Positions 8,673-17,457 of a stretch of 64,000 nucleotides of DNA are shown here, piece by piece. This DNA comes from Fodinibacter sp963707895 (GTDB lineage Bacteria > Actinomycetota > Actinomycetes > Actinomycetales > Dermatophilaceae): contig CAVPRS010000003.1 in NCBI GenBank assembly GCA_963707895.1, positions 62,001 to 126,000 on the forward strand, read 5' to 3'. Each line of letters opens with the position of its first letter. Positions within the stretch are counted from its first letter, which is position 1. The notes beneath the pieces were generated by a model, which was given only the letters and a program-made list of their open reading frames with translations, was not told the origin of the DNA and ran no database searches. Both the position numbers and the translations under genes were made by a program.

Positions 8673-8717
8673 CATCGACGGATCACGCCTGTTTCCAACC
8701 TGTTCGGGGGTCTTCGG

Positions 8718-9449
8718 ATGACGGTCGAGATCGTCTCGCTGCACGTCGACGCGCACGACCCGGTCGCGCTCGCCCACTTCTGGGCCGGCGTGCTGGGCCG
8801 GGAGGTGCTGGGCGACACGGCCGACGACGTCGCCCTGCCGCCTGGCGACGAGACCGGCTTCGTGATCCGCTTCGGCCGCACCGAGGTCGCGAAGCAGGGA
8901 CCGAACCAGATGCACTTCGACCTCTCGAGTGCGACACCGCAGGAGCAGGCGGCGACGGTGGAGCGAGCCCTCGCCACGGGGGCCAGCCACCTCGACGTCG
9001 GCCAGCTGCCCGAGGAGGAGCACGTGGTGCTGGCCGACCCCGAGGGCAACGAGTTCTGCGTGGTCGAGGCGGGCAACGGCTTCCTCGAGGGCACCGGCCG
9101 GATCGGCTGCCTCTCGAGCGACGGCACCCGGCAGCTCGGCCACTTCTGGAGCTCGGCGCTCGGCTGGCCGCTCGTCTGGGACCAGGACGAGGAGACCGCG
9201 ATCCAGTCGCCGCGGGGCGGAACGAAGATCTCCTGGGGCGGGCCGCCGCTGGCACCCAGATCCGGCACGGAGCGCCTGCACTGGCACGTCGCCCCGCCCG
9301 CCGGCGGGGACAGGGACTCGGAGGTCGAGCGGCTCATCGACCTCGGCGCCACCCTTCTCGACGGCGGGGGCGAGGACACCGAGCAGGTGCGGCTGGCCGA
9401 CCCCGACGGCAACGAGTTCCGGGTGCTCCACGCGGGTGTGACCGGCTGA
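8718..9449 (+). CDS. VOC family (glyoxalase/bleomycin-resistance fold) protein, two-domain
   Basis: 243 aa with two tandem vicinal-oxygen-chelate domains. Domain 1 covers about residues 1-120 (VEIVSLHVDAHDPVALAHFW ... HVVLADPEGNEFCVVE) and domain 2 about 127-243 (IGCLSSDGTRQLGHFW ... VRLADPDGNEFRVLHAG). Each ends with the metal-site LADPxGNEF signature, and potential metal ligands (His and Glu) are present. Many actinobacteria have several such proteins of unknown substrate; they may act on a small molecule or bind an antibiotic. The gene lies between the tail-anchored protein and the LuxR regulator, 28 bp before the latter, and may be cotranscribed with it. Confidence 0.82.
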   Translation: MTVEIVSLHVDAHDPVALAHFWAGVLGREVLGDTADDVALPPGDETGFVIRFGRTEVAKQGPNQMHFDLSSATPQEQAATVERALATGASHLDVGQLPEEEHVVLADPEGNEFCVVEAGNGFLEGTGRIGCLSSDGTRQLGHFWSSALGWPLVWDQDEETAIQSPRGGTKISWGGPPLAPRSGTERLHWHVAPPAGGDRDSEVERLIDLGATLLDGGGEDTEQVRLADPDGNEFRVLHAGVTG

Positions 9450-9477
9450 GAGCGCGCGGCGGCACTGTTCGGAGCCG

Positions 9478-12141
9478 GTGATCGGGCTTACCGTGATCGA
9501 CGTGGTTCTCCTCGAGAGGGACGAACAGCTGCGCGCCTGCGCCGACTACCTGGCGGAGGCGGCGCTCGGTCACGGGCGGCTGGTCTACGTCGCCGGCGAG
9601 GCCGGCATCGGCAAGTCGACCTTCGTGGCACAGGTGGTGTCCGACGCCGCCGCGAGTGACCCCGCGGCGATCGCGGTCGGCGGCTGCGACGGGTCGGCGA
9701 CCCCCGCCCCCCTCGGGCCGCTCGTCGAGATGCTCCCCCACCTGCCGGGTGAGGTCTGGCCCCCGGGCGCGAGCCGGCAGGAGGTCTTCGCGCGGTTGCT
9801 CGACACCCTGCGCGAGCCGCCCGGTGGTCGGCCCGTCCTCCTCGTGGTCGAGGACGCCCACTGGGCCGACGAGGCCACCCTCGACCTGGTCCGCCACCTG
9901 GCCCGACGGGTGCACAGCTGCCGCGCACTCGTGCTCGTCACCTTCCGGCCCGAAGACGCGGGGGCGGCCCGCGGCCTGCGGATCCTGTTGGGCGACACGG
10001 CATCCGCGAACGGCACCCGGCGCATCGACCTCCCACCGCTCAGCCCGGACGCCGTGGGCCGGCTCGTCTCGGACCACGAGCGCGACCACCCCGGCGCAGT
10101 TCCCACCGACGCGCGCCAGCTGTTCGGCGTGACCGGCGGCAACGCGTTCTTCGTCACCGAGGCGCTCTCGGCCGGCACGTCGCGGGTACCGGCCACGGTG
10201 CGCGACGCGGTGCTCGCGCGGGTGGCCCGGCTCGACGACGACGACCAGCGCGCGCTCGAGGTGGTGGCCCTCGCCGGCGCCCGCGCCGAGACCGAGCTGC
10301 TCGTCGACCTGCTCGCGCAGGGGCTGACCGCCATCGACGAGCCCCTCGCCCGCGGGTTGCTGCGGCAGGTCGACGGCGACGTGGTCTTCCGGCACGAGCT
10401 CGCCCGCCTCGCCGTGGCCCAGGAGGTGCCGGTGGGTCGCGGGGTGCACATCCACCGTCGGCTGCTCGCGGCGCTCCGGGCACGCGGCGCCGACCCGGCC
10501 CGGCTGGCCCACCACGCCGAGGCGGCCGGTGACGTGGATGCCGTGCTCGAGTTCGCCCCCGTCGCCGCGGCCCGCGCGGCCGAGCTGGGGGCGCACCAGG
10601 AGGCCGTGCGCCAGTACCGGCGCGCGCTGCGCCACGCCGACCGGATGCCGGACGACCGGCGGGCCGACCTGCTCTGGGCCCTGGGGTACGAGTCGTACCT
10701 GACCATGCACATCGACGACGCCATCGCGGCCACCCGTGGGGCGCTGGAGATCTGGGACGCGAGCGGCGAGGAGGTGCGGGTCGGCGACGCGTGGCGGTGC
10801 CTGTCGCGGCTGAGCTGGTTCGCCGGGCGCCGCGACGACGCCGAGGAGCAGGCGCTCGCCGCCCTGCACCTCCTGGAGGGCACCGGCACGGTCGAGCTCG
10901 CCCTGGCCTACAGCAACCGCACCCAGCTGACCATGCTGTCGAGCGACCTGGACGGCACCCAGGAGTGGGGCCGCCGCACCCTGGCCCTGGTCGACCGGCT
11001 TCCCGACAGCCCGCGTCGCGAGGAGGTCCGGGTGCACGCCCTGAACAACCTCGGCACGATGGAGATCACTGCCGGCGACCTCGAGGCCGGCCGCGCCCTG
11101 CTCGTCGAGAGCCTCACCGCCGCCCGGGCGGCCGACCTGCACGAACACGCGGCTCGGGCCTACTGCAACCTGGTCTCGACGGCGGTCGCACAGCGCCGGG
11201 ACGACGAGGCGAAGCGGTACCTCGACGAGGGCCTCGAGTACTGCATCGACCGCGACCTCGACTCGTGGTCGATCTACCTGGAGGGGTCACGGGCGCGGTT
11301 CCTGCTCAACCGCGGCGACGCGACGGGGGCACGGGCGCTCGCGGAGTCGGTGCTCGCGCGGGGCAACCTCTCGCCCATCGACGCCATCGAGCCGGTGCTG
11401 GTGCTCGCCCAGGTCCACGCCCGCGCGGGCGACCCGCGCGCCGACGCGCAGCTGTCCCGCGCGGCCGACCTCTCCGCCGGCATGGACGAGCTGCAACGGG
11501 TGGGGCCGGCCGCGTCGGCGCGCAGCGAGGCCGCGTGGATCCGTGGCGACACCGACGGCGCCGCGGAGGTGGCTCGCGAGGCCTGGCTCACGGCGGAGGG
11601 CGCCGACTGCCCCTGGAACCGTGGTGCCGTGGCCACCTGGCTGCCCGCGAGCGTGCAGGTCCCGGTCGAGTCACTGGCCCCGCCGTTCGCCGCCGAGCGC
11701 TCCGGCCGGTGGGCTGAGGCCGCCGGGCTCTGGGCCGCCCTGGGCTGTCCGTTCGAGCAGGCCCTGGCGCTGTCGCGCGGCGGGTCGCAGGACGGCCTCA
11801 CCGAGGCGGCCAGGATGTTCGACCGGCTCGGCGCCGACGGGGCGGCGGCACGGGCCCGGGCGCTGCTGCGCGAGAGCGGCTGGTCCGCGCCGCGGACCCC
11901 GCGGTCGACGCCGCACCCCGCCGGGCTGACCGCGCGTGAGGTGGAGGTGCTCGGGCTGGTCGCCGAGGGCCTGTCCGACGCCACGATCGCCGAGCGGCTC
12001 TTCATCTCCCGCCGCACGGCCGAGCACCACGTCTCGTCGATCCTCGCGAAGCTGGGGGCACGTAGCCGGCACGAGCTCGCCGACCTCGCGGTGGGCGTGC
12101 AACCGGCGCAGCTGGGTACCGGCACCGGGTCAGGTGGGTAG
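9478..12141 (+). CDS. Large AAA-ATPase transcriptional regulator, LuxR-type HTH (LAL/MalT-like)
   Basis: 887-aa LAL regulator. The N-terminal ATPase has a Walker A GEAGIGKST near residue 41 and a Walker B region LLVVEDAHWADEATLD near 120. A long helical TPR-like middle (residues about 350-780) precedes a C-terminal LuxR helix-turn-helix (about 820-880: GLTAREVEVLGLVAEGLSDA, then TIAERLFISRRTAEHHVSSI). Such proteins switch on target genes when a ligand or partner binds the sensor region; the ligand is unknown here. GTG codons at 9478, 9493 and 9502 are all possible starts, and VLLERDEQL is the conserved beginning of the domain. The DUF4242 gene 72 bp downstream may be a target. Confidence 0.87.
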   Translation: MIGLTVIDVVLLERDEQLRACADYLAEAALGHGRLVYVAGEAGIGKSTFVAQVVSDAAASDPAAIAVGGCDGSATPAPLGPLVEMLPHLPGEVWPPGASRQEVFARLLDTLREPPGGRPVLLVVEDAHWADEATLDLVRHLARRVHSCRALVLVTFRPEDAGAARGLRILLGDTASANGTRRIDLPPLSPDAVGRLVSDHERDHPGAVPTDARQLFGVTGGNAFFVTEALSAGTSRVPATVRDAVLARVARLDDDDQRALEVVALAGARAETELLVDLLAQGLTAIDEPLARGLLRQVDGDVVFRHELARLAVAQEVPVGRGVHIHRRLLAALRARGADPARLAHHAEAAGDVDAVLEFAPVAAARAAELGAHQEAVRQYRRALRHADRMPDDRRADLLWALGYESYLTMHIDDAIAATRGALEIWDASGEEVRVGDAWRCLSRLSWFAGRRDDAEEQALAALHLLEGTGTVELALAYSNRTQLTMLSSDLDGTQEWGRRTLALVDRLPDSPRREEVRVHALNNLGTMEITAGDLEAGRALLVESLTAARAADLHEHAARAYCNLVSTAVAQRRDDEAKRYLDEGLEYCIDRDLDSWSIYLEGSRARFLLNRGDATGARALAESVLARGNLSPIDAIEPVLVLAQVHARAGDPRADAQLSRAADLSAGMDELQRVGPAASARSEAAWIRGDTDGAAEVAREAWLTAEGADCPWNRGAVATWLPASVQVPVESLAPPFAAERSGRWAEAAGLWAALGCPFEQALALSRGGSQDGLTEAARMFDRLGADGAAARARALLRESGWSAPRTPRSTPHPAGLTAREVEVLGLVAEGLSDATIAERLFISRRTAEHHVSSILAKLGARSRHELADLAVGVQPAQLGTGTGSGG

Positions 12142-12213
12142 CGGGTACCGATGAGGGCACGGCATCCGCGCGGTTAGAACTGAGGAACACCACCTCAACC
12201 GGAAGGAACCGCA

Positions 12214-12465
12214 ATGCCGCTCTTCATGGACGTGCACTCGCTCGGCGACGGCGTCACGATGGATGACGTCGCCAAGGCCCACCAGGCCGACCTCGCCACC
12301 CAGGACCCCTACGGCGTCAGCTACCTGCGCTACTGGGTCGACGAGGGCAAGGGCCAGATCTTCTGCCTCGTCGAGGCCCCCGACGTCGAGACCGCCAACA
12401 CGGTGCACCGTGAGGCTCACGGCCTCGTCGCCGACGCGCTGTACCAGGTGCAGGAAGGCGTCTGA
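12214..12465 (+). CDS. DUF4242 small protein (SCO4226-like nickel-binding family)
   Basis: 83-aa ferredoxin-fold-like protein of the DUF4242 family. The pattern MPLFMDVHSLGDGVTMDDVA followed by AHQADLATQDPYGVSYLRYW is characteristic, with histidines at the family's metal-binding positions (MDVH, AHQAD, VHREAHG). The Streptomyces homologue SCO4226 binds nickel; whether this one does is untested. A strong AAGGAA ribosome site lies seven bases before the ATG. It follows the LAL regulator in the same direction and is closed off by a GC-rich hairpin at about 12489-12522, so it is probably its own short transcript. Confidence 0.85.
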   Translation: MPLFMDVHSLGDGVTMDDVAKAHQADLATQDPYGVSYLRYWVDEGKGQIFCLVEAPDVETANTVHREAHGLVADALYQVQEGV

Positions 12466-12488
12466 GCCGGCCGAGTGCTCAGGGCCGG

Positions 12489-12628
12489 GCCGGGGGTCGT
12501 CGTAGGCGCGACGGCCCCCGGGCTGGTACTTCCGCGCAGTCACCGTGGCGTCGCGGAAGTTCCGTCGTGGCAGGGAAGTTTCCCCGACGTCGTGGAAGTT
12601 TGGCGACGTCACAGTGACGTCGGGGATG
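12489..12628. terminator. Intergenic hairpin cluster between convergent DUF4242 gene and guaA
   Basis: Three stem-forming segments lie in the 180-bp convergent gap: GGGGGTCGTCG paired with CGACGGCCCCC (about 12493-12520, one G-T pair); ACTTCCGCG paired with CGCGGAAGT (12528-12536 and 12552-12560); and CCCCGACGTC paired with GACGTCGGGG (about 12582-12591 and 12616-12625). There is no T-tract, which is usual in high-GC genomes. A bidirectional terminator role is inferred. A GAAGTT word recurs three times inside. Confidence 0.55.
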
Positions 12629-12647
12629 CTCAGCCGTCGACGCGGGG

Positions 12648-14303
12648 TCACTCCCACTCGATGGTCCCCGGCGGCTTGCTCGTGACGTCGAGCACCACCC
12701 GGTTGACCTCGCGCACCTCGTTGGTGATGCGGGTCGAGATCCTGGCGAGCACGTCGTAGGGGACCCGGGTCCAGTCGGCCGTCATGGCGTCCTCCGACGA
12801 CACCGGGCGCAGCACGACCGGGTGGCCGTAGGTGCGGCCGTCGCCCTGCACGCCGACCGAGCGCACGTCGCCGAGCAGCACCACCGGGCACTGCCAGATC
12901 TCGCGGTCGAGACCCGCTGCCGTGAGCTCCTCGCGGGCGATCGCGTCGGCGGCCCGCAGCACCTCGAGCCGCTCGGCGGTCACCTCACCGACGATGCGGA
13001 TGCCGAGACCCGGGCCGGGGAACGGCTGGCGCCAGACGATGCCCTCGGGCACCCCGAGCTCGAGACCGACCTGGCGCACCTCGTCCTTGAAGAGCAGCCG
13101 CAGCGGCTCGACGAGCTTGAACTGCAGGTCGTCGGGCAGCCCGCCGACGTTGTGGTGCGACTTGATGTTGGCCGTGCCGGTGCCCCCGCCCGACTCGACG
13201 ACGTCGGGGTAGAGCGTTCCCTGCACGAGGAACTCGACGGGGTGGTCGTCGGCCCCGGCGTGCGAGCCGACCACGTCGCGTGCCGCCTGCTCGAAGACCC
13301 GGATGAACTCGCGGCCGATGATCTTGCGCTTCTCCTCGGGGTCCGAGACCCCGGCGAGCGCCGACAGGAAGCGTTCGCGCGCGTCGACGACGACGAGGTC
13401 GACACCCGTCGCGGCCACGAAGTCCTTCTCGACCTGCTCCGCCTCGCCCGAGCGCAGCAGCCCGTGGTCGACGAACACGCAGGTCAGCTGGTCGCCCACG
13501 GCCTTCTGCACCAGGGCCGCCGCCACCGAGGAGTCGACGCCACCGGAGAGGCCGCAGATGACGCGGGCCCGGCCGATCCGGGAACGCACCGAGGTGACCA
13601 GCTCGTCGACGACGTTGGCCGCGGTCCACTCCCCCGACAGCCCGGCGCCACGGATCAGGAAGTTCTCGAGCACCTGCTGGCCGAAGGTCGAGTGGAGGAC
13701 CTCGGGGTGCCACTGGACGCCGTAGAGCCGGCGCTCGTCGTCCTCGAACCCCGCGACCGGCGCCCCGGACGTGGTGGCGGTGACCGTCATCCCGGCGGGT
13801 GCGTGCGAGACCGAGTCGCCGTGGCTCATCCAGACCGACTGGTCGGTGGGCTGGCCGTTGAACAGGGTCGACGAGGTGTCGAGGATCGACGCCGGCGTCG
13901 CCCCGAACTCCGAGAGCCCGGTCTTCTCGACCGTGCCACCGAGGGCTCGCGCCATGGCCTGGAAGCCGTAGCACATGCCGAACACCGGCACCCCGGCCTC
14001 CAGCAGCGCGGGGTCGAGCGAGGGCGCACCCTCCTCGTAGACCGACGACGGGCCACCGGACAGGATCACCGCCGCGGGGTCCTTCGCGAGCATCTCGGCC
14101 ACCGGCATCGAGTGCGGCACGACCTCGCTGAAGCAGCTCGCCTCGCGCACCCGGCGCGCGATCAGCTGGGCGTACTGGGCGCCGAAGTCGACGACGAGCA
14201 CCGGCCGGTCGGCGAGGTGCACCGGCGCACCCCCCTCGACGACCGCGTGGTCGGGGTCGTCGTGGTCGGGGACGGCGGGGTCCGTGCGGGGGGCGTCGCT
14301 CAC
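12648..14303 (-). CDS. guaA: GMP synthase (glutamine-hydrolysing)
   Basis: 551-aa GuaA that converts XMP to GMP using glutamine and ATP, the last step of guanine nucleotide synthesis. The class-I glutaminase domain (about residues 30-225) contains the nucleophile in GMCYGFQAMA and the triad histidine in QWHPEV. The ATP-pyrophosphatase has the loop GLSGGVDSSVAAALV near residue 250. The dimerisation domain ends in the family-typical KPPGTIEWE. The N-terminus begins at a GTG and has about 30 extra acidic residues before DRPVLVVDFGAQYAQLI. Both guaB and guaB3 lie 12-17 kb away in this window. DUF3817 and SURF1 lie upstream in the same direction. Confidence 0.97.
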   Translation of the reverse strand: MSDAPRTDPAVPDHDDPDHAVVEGGAPVHLADRPVLVVDFGAQYAQLIARRVREASCFSEVVPHSMPVAEMLAKDPAAVILSGGPSSVYEEGAPSLDPALLEAGVPVFGMCYGFQAMARALGGTVEKTGLSEFGATPASILDTSSTLFNGQPTDQSVWMSHGDSVSHAPAGMTVTATTSGAPVAGFEDDERRLYGVQWHPEVLHSTFGQQVLENFLIRGAGLSGEWTAANVVDELVTSVRSRIGRARVICGLSGGVDSSVAAALVQKAVGDQLTCVFVDHGLLRSGEAEQVEKDFVAATGVDLVVVDARERFLSALAGVSDPEEKRKIIGREFIRVFEQAARDVVGSHAGADDHPVEFLVQGTLYPDVVESGGGTGTANIKSHHNVGGLPDDLQFKLVEPLRLLFKDEVRQVGLELGVPEGIVWRQPFPGPGLGIRIVGEVTAERLEVLRAADAIAREELTAAGLDREIWQCPVVLLGDVRSVGVQGDGRTYGHPVVLRPVSSEDAMTADWTRVPYDVLARISTRITNEVREVNRVVLDVTSKPPGTIEWE

Positions 14304-14313
14304 GCGGCCAAGG

Positions 14314-14739
14314 CTACTGGCGGGCCGCCGCGAGCCCCGACTCGACCTCCCGCGACACCCGGTGCTCGACCCAGAACGACAGGAACGGCACGCAGCCGGC
14401 GAGCATGACGAGCACGATCTTGGTCAGCGGCCAGTTCACCTTGAACCCGAGCAGGGCCGTCGCGACCAGGTAGACCATGTAGACGAAGCCGTGCGGCTGG
14501 GGCCACCACGACAGCGGGTTCTGGTCGCCCTTCTTGTCGAAGCCGTAGCTGAGCACCATCTCGGCCACGAGCACGAGCAGGCCGATGCCGACGATGAACG
14601 CCATCACCTTGAAGAAGGTCAGGCGGGGCCGGATGCCGTCGACGTCCGGGGCCGCCGGCGCGGGTACCGGGGTCGCCGGGGTCGCCGGGGTGGTGGGCTC
14701 GGGCGTCGTGGTGGGGTCAGGCGTCGTCACGCGAACCAT
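14314..14739 (-). CDS. DUF3817 domain membrane protein
   Basis: About 141-aa membrane protein. A Thr/Pro/Ala-rich disordered N-terminus (about residues 1-38) precedes the DUF3817 domain with three hydrophobic helices: FFKVMAFIVGIGLLVLVAEM, FVYMVYLVATALLGF and LTKIVLVMLAGCVPFLSFWV. Charged HRVSREVE residues follow the last helix. The PHGFVYMVYL motif between helices 1 and 2 is the family signature. Function is unknown. The ATG at 14739 is used; a GTG two codons further upstream is also possible. It sits 10 bp before guaA in the same direction, so guaA may be cotranscribed with it, and SURF1 lies just upstream. Confidence 0.85.
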   Translation of the reverse strand: MVRVTTPDPTTTPEPTTPATPATPVPAPAAPDVDGIRPRLTFFKVMAFIVGIGLLVLVAEMVLSYGFDKKGDQNPLSWWPQPHGFVYMVYLVATALLGFKVNWPLTKIVLVMLAGCVPFLSFWVEHRVSREVESGLAAARQ

Positions 14740-14795
14740 TGTCACCTGCGGTCACCGGGAGCCGGTCCGCGGGGGCCGCGGTGACCCCGCCGCCG

Positions 14796-15587
14796 TCATC
14801 CTCCGTGGCCTTCTGCTCGCCGCGTCCCACCCGATGCCGTCCCCTCCGCGTCGATCGCCCCCTGGGCCTGCTCGGCCCGGGAGCGGCGCGTCTCGTCCCT
14901 GACCATGCGACCCCACATCCACAGGGCGAACAGCGCGAAGATCCACCACTGCACGGCGTATGCCGCGTTGCGCCACTGGAGGTCGGTCTCGCCGATCGGG
15001 GTGGGCACCCGGGTCGGCGCCGCGGCGTCGGCCGGGTCCTCGGCCTCGACGAAGCCGAAGGCGTTGTAGAGCTCACCCGGCCACGTGTTGACCAGCTGCG
15101 AGAGGTCGACCGAGCCGATCTGGCCCGGAGCGACCGGGTCGGGTGAGGGCGACTCCCCGGGGGCCAGGCCGCCTGAGATCGTCACGCCGCCCTCGGGCGG
15201 GGCCGGCACCGACCCGGCATCCGTGACGAACCCACGCACGACCGGAAGGGTTGCGCCGCTGCGGTCGACGACGAAGGGGGTGAGCACCCACAGTCCCGTC
15301 CGACCGTCGAGCCGCCGTGCGGGTACGAGCAGCTGGCCGTCGGCGGCGTAGTGCCCGCTGGCGGTGAACGGCCGCGAGGACAGGTCGCCCCGGAACGGCG
15401 CGTGCGGCTGGAGCAGGGTGGTCAGCTCGGCGGGCGCCTGGGCGCGGGCCTGCTCGACGACCTCGCGGTGCGCGGTGCTCTGGGCGACGCCGAGCTGCCA
15501 GCGCCCGAGCCACACGAAGGTGGCGCAGAGCACCAGCACGAGCCCGAGCAGGCCGAGGAACCTCGGCGTCAGGGCGGTCCGCAGCAC
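14796..15587 (-). CDS. SURF1 family cytochrome oxidase biogenesis protein
   Basis: 263-aa SURF1 protein, associated with assembly of haem-copper (aa3-type) cytochrome c oxidase. Topology is typical: an N-terminal membrane helix (FLGLLGLVLVLCATFVWLG, ending in the conserved GRWQL motif), an extracytoplasmic domain (PARRLDGRTGLWVLTPFVV, VVRGFV), and a C-terminal helix containing WRNAAYAVQWWIFALFALWM. The tail is charged and Arg-rich. It starts at GTG 15587. It is first in a leftward group with DUF3817 and guaA and is divergent from the molybdenum operon 130 bp away. Confidence 0.9.
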   Translation of the reverse strand: MLRTALTPRFLGLLGLVLVLCATFVWLGRWQLGVAQSTAHREVVEQARAQAPAELTTLLQPHAPFRGDLSSRPFTASGHYAADGQLLVPARRLDGRTGLWVLTPFVVDRSGATLPVVRGFVTDAGSVPAPPEGGVTISGGLAPGESPSPDPVAPGQIGSVDLSQLVNTWPGELYNAFGFVEAEDPADAAAPTRVPTPIGETDLQWRNAAYAVQWWIFALFALWMWGRMVRDETRRSRAEQAQGAIDAEGTASGGTRRAEGHGG

Positions 15588-15716
15588 GTCACGAGGCTAC
15601 GTCACCCGCACTGGGGCGTTCGCCCCCTCGCGGACTCCCCGGACGGCGGTCCCACGACTATCGTCGGCACAGGCCCCGGCTCGGGCAGGGCGGGCCCCGA
15701 CGGGAGGAGTGTCGTC

Positions 15717-16304
15717 ATGGCAGGTTTCCAGGGCCGGCGTCGCGAGCACTCCGACCGGGTGCCACCCGGCCAGTACGTCACCGAGGACTTCCCGGTGCTG
15801 ACGGCCGGCCCCACCGAGGTCGTGCCGACCGACCGCTGGGAGCTCACCGTCAGCGACGGCGACATCGCGGCCACCTTCGACTGGGCCGCCCTGCACGACC
15901 TCGGCCTCGAGACCCTGGTCACCGACATCCACTGCGTCACGCACTGGTCGAAGCTCGGCACGACCTGGCGCGGGGTGCCCGTGCCGACGCTGCTCGAGGC
16001 GGCCGGCGTCGACGACCTCCCCTACGCCCTGGTCACGAGCTACGGCGGCTACACCACCAACCTGCCGCTCGAGGACCTCGTCGACCGCGACGCGATGGTG
16101 GCGGTCGAGTTCGAGGGAGAGCCGATCCGGGCCGAGCACGGCGGCCCGGCCCGGCTGCTCGTTCCCCACCTGTACCTGTGGAAGAGCGCCAAGTGGCTCA
16201 CCCGGATCGACCTGCTGGACTACGACCACCCCGGCTTCTGGGAGGTCGCCGGCTACCACAACCACGGCGACCCGTTCCTCGAGCAGCGCTACCACGGTGA
16301 CTGA
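15717..16304 (+). CDS. Sulfite oxidase-like molybdopterin-dependent oxidoreductase
   Basis: 195-aa protein carrying only the Moco-binding SUOX-fold domain (YedY/MsrP-like size). The likely molybdenum-ligand cysteine is in DIHCVTHWSKLG near residue 79. Other family motifs are SYGGYTTNLPLED, HGGPARLLVPHLYLWKSAKW and GFWEVAGYHNHGDPF. There is no twin-arginine signal or lipobox, so it should be cytoplasmic, unlike MsrP. GGGAGGAG lies nine bases before the ATG. It is directly followed by a flavin reductase, a zinc-ribbon protein and a MOSC protein, suggesting a self-contained redox module with the reductase as electron donor. Substrate unknown; sulfoxides, sulfite or N-oxides are candidates. Confidence 0.9.
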   Translation: MAGFQGRRREHSDRVPPGQYVTEDFPVLTAGPTEVVPTDRWELTVSDGDIAATFDWAALHDLGLETLVTDIHCVTHWSKLGTTWRGVPVPTLLEAAGVDDLPYALVTSYGGYTTNLPLEDLVDRDAMVAVEFEGEPIRAEHGGPARLLVPHLYLWKSAKWLTRIDLLDYDHPGFWEVAGYHNHGDPFLEQRYHGD

Positions 16305-16307
16305 CCG

Positions 16308-17108
16308 GTGACCGAGACCCCGGCCACGATCGCCACCCGGGCGCCGACGCCACGGGTCGCCCCACTCGCGCACCTGGAGTGGCGCGAGGCCACCGTCACG
16401 AGCGCGGTGGTGGAGACCTCCGATGCACGCAGCCTGGTGCTCGCGGTGCCCGGGTGGTCCGGCCACGTCGCCGGCCAGCACGTCGACGTGCGGCTCACCG
16501 CTCCCGACGGCTACCAGGCCACCCGCAGCTACTCCCTGTCGTCCGGTCCGGGCGAGGCGCCCGCGATCACGGTTCAGGAGGTCGAGGACGGCGAGGTCTC
16601 CGTCTACCTCGTGCGCGACATCGCGGTCGGCGACGTCATCGAGGTTCGCGGGCCGATCGGCGGATACTTCGTCTGGTCGGGCCGGCCCCGGCCGCTCCTC
16701 CTCGTCGGAGGCGGCTCCGGCCTGGCCCCGCTGCGGGCGATGTGGCGGGCGGCCGTTCCCACGGCGCCCGTCGTGGTCCTGGCCTCGGTGACCACACCGG
16801 GTCGCCTCCTGTACGCCTCCGAGCTCGCCGACCGAGCCCGCGCCGGCGGGTCCGCCACCATCCACCTCTCCCGCTCCGCACTCCCCCCGGATGTCGTGCG
16901 CGCGGGGACGCCCCTCGAGACCCTGACGCTGAGGACGGGTCGGGTGGACGCGGCCTCCGTGCAGGGCTCGCTGACCGCCTGCGGGTGGCCCGAGGCCGAT
17001 CCCGCGGTCTTCGTGTGCGGGCCCACCTCCTTCGTCGAGGCCGTGATCGACCTGCTCGCCGACGCCGGGCTCGACCCACGCTCGGTGCGGGCCGAGCGCT
17101 TCGGCTGA
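16308..17108 (+). CDS. FAD/NAD(P)-binding oxidoreductase (ferredoxin reductase fold)
   Basis: 266-aa ferredoxin-NADP reductase-like flavoprotein. The FAD-binding RSYSLSS motif is near residue 72, and LLLVGGGSGLAPLRAM (near 133) is the nucleotide-binding loop. The C-terminal VFVCGPTSFVEAVIDLL is the usual CGP signature. There is no ferredoxin domain at either end, so electrons are presumably handed directly to a partner, most likely the molybdoenzyme whose stop lies 3 bp upstream. The GTG start at 16308 follows GGTGACTGACCG. Homologues are often annotated as FAD-binding oxidoreductases beside sulfite-oxidase-like proteins. Confidence 0.87.
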   Translation: MTETPATIATRAPTPRVAPLAHLEWREATVTSAVVETSDARSLVLAVPGWSGHVAGQHVDVRLTAPDGYQATRSYSLSSGPGEAPAITVQEVEDGEVSVYLVRDIAVGDVIEVRGPIGGYFVWSGRPRPLLLVGGGSGLAPLRAMWRAAVPTAPVVVLASVTTPGRLLYASELADRARAGGSATIHLSRSALPPDVVRAGTPLETLTLRTGRVDAASVQGSLTACGWPEADPAVFVCGPTSFVEAVIDLLADAGLDPRSVRAERFG

Positions 17109-17178
17109 CACCCGCCGGCGCGCCCGAGCGGGCCGCCGGCATCCACCGTTCGCGACGACCAGGAGGCAGGAACCCACG

Positions 17179-17457
17179 ATGAGTGACCACGTCGACGGCA
17201 ACGCCGTCATCGGCGCCCTGTCCCTGGCGCTCGGCACCGACCTCGCGCAGGGGTGGCTGGAGTGCGCGGGCTGCGGTGACACCCATGAGATCGCCCGCAC
17301 CCTGGTCTACCTCCGCTGTCCGGGCATGGTGCTGCGCTGCCCGGGGTGCGGTGGCGTCGAGGTCGTCGTCGTGGAGATCCGGCACCGGCTGACGGCGACG
17401 CTGAGCGGCGTGGCGGCGCTGCACACCCGACCCGCCGGCGAGCCGGCGCCGGCGTGA
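17179..17457 (+). CDS. DUF6510 zinc-ribbon protein
   Basis: 92-aa protein with two paired-cysteine knuckles, CAGC near residue 29 and CPGC near 54 (plus a free Cys in RCPGM), forming a predicted zinc ribbon. The N-terminal DGNAVIGALSLALGTDLAQG and the CPGCGGVEVVVVEIRHR core match DUF6510. The family regularly accompanies sulfite-oxidase-like/reductase gene pairs, as here, so a maturation or electron-transfer accessory role is plausible but not shown. An AGGAGG ribosome site precedes the ATG. The stop overlaps the MOSC start as GTGA. Confidence 0.8.
   Translation: MSDHVDGNAVIGALSLALGTDLAQGWLECAGCGDTHEIARTLVYLRCPGMVLRCPGCGGVEVVVVEIRHRLTATLSGVAALHTRPAGEPAPA

Noticed and set aside
12475..12759. 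Small rightward open frame between DUF4242 and guaA
   Set aside because: It covers the hairpin cluster and runs into guaA antisense; no ribosome site or conserved pattern.
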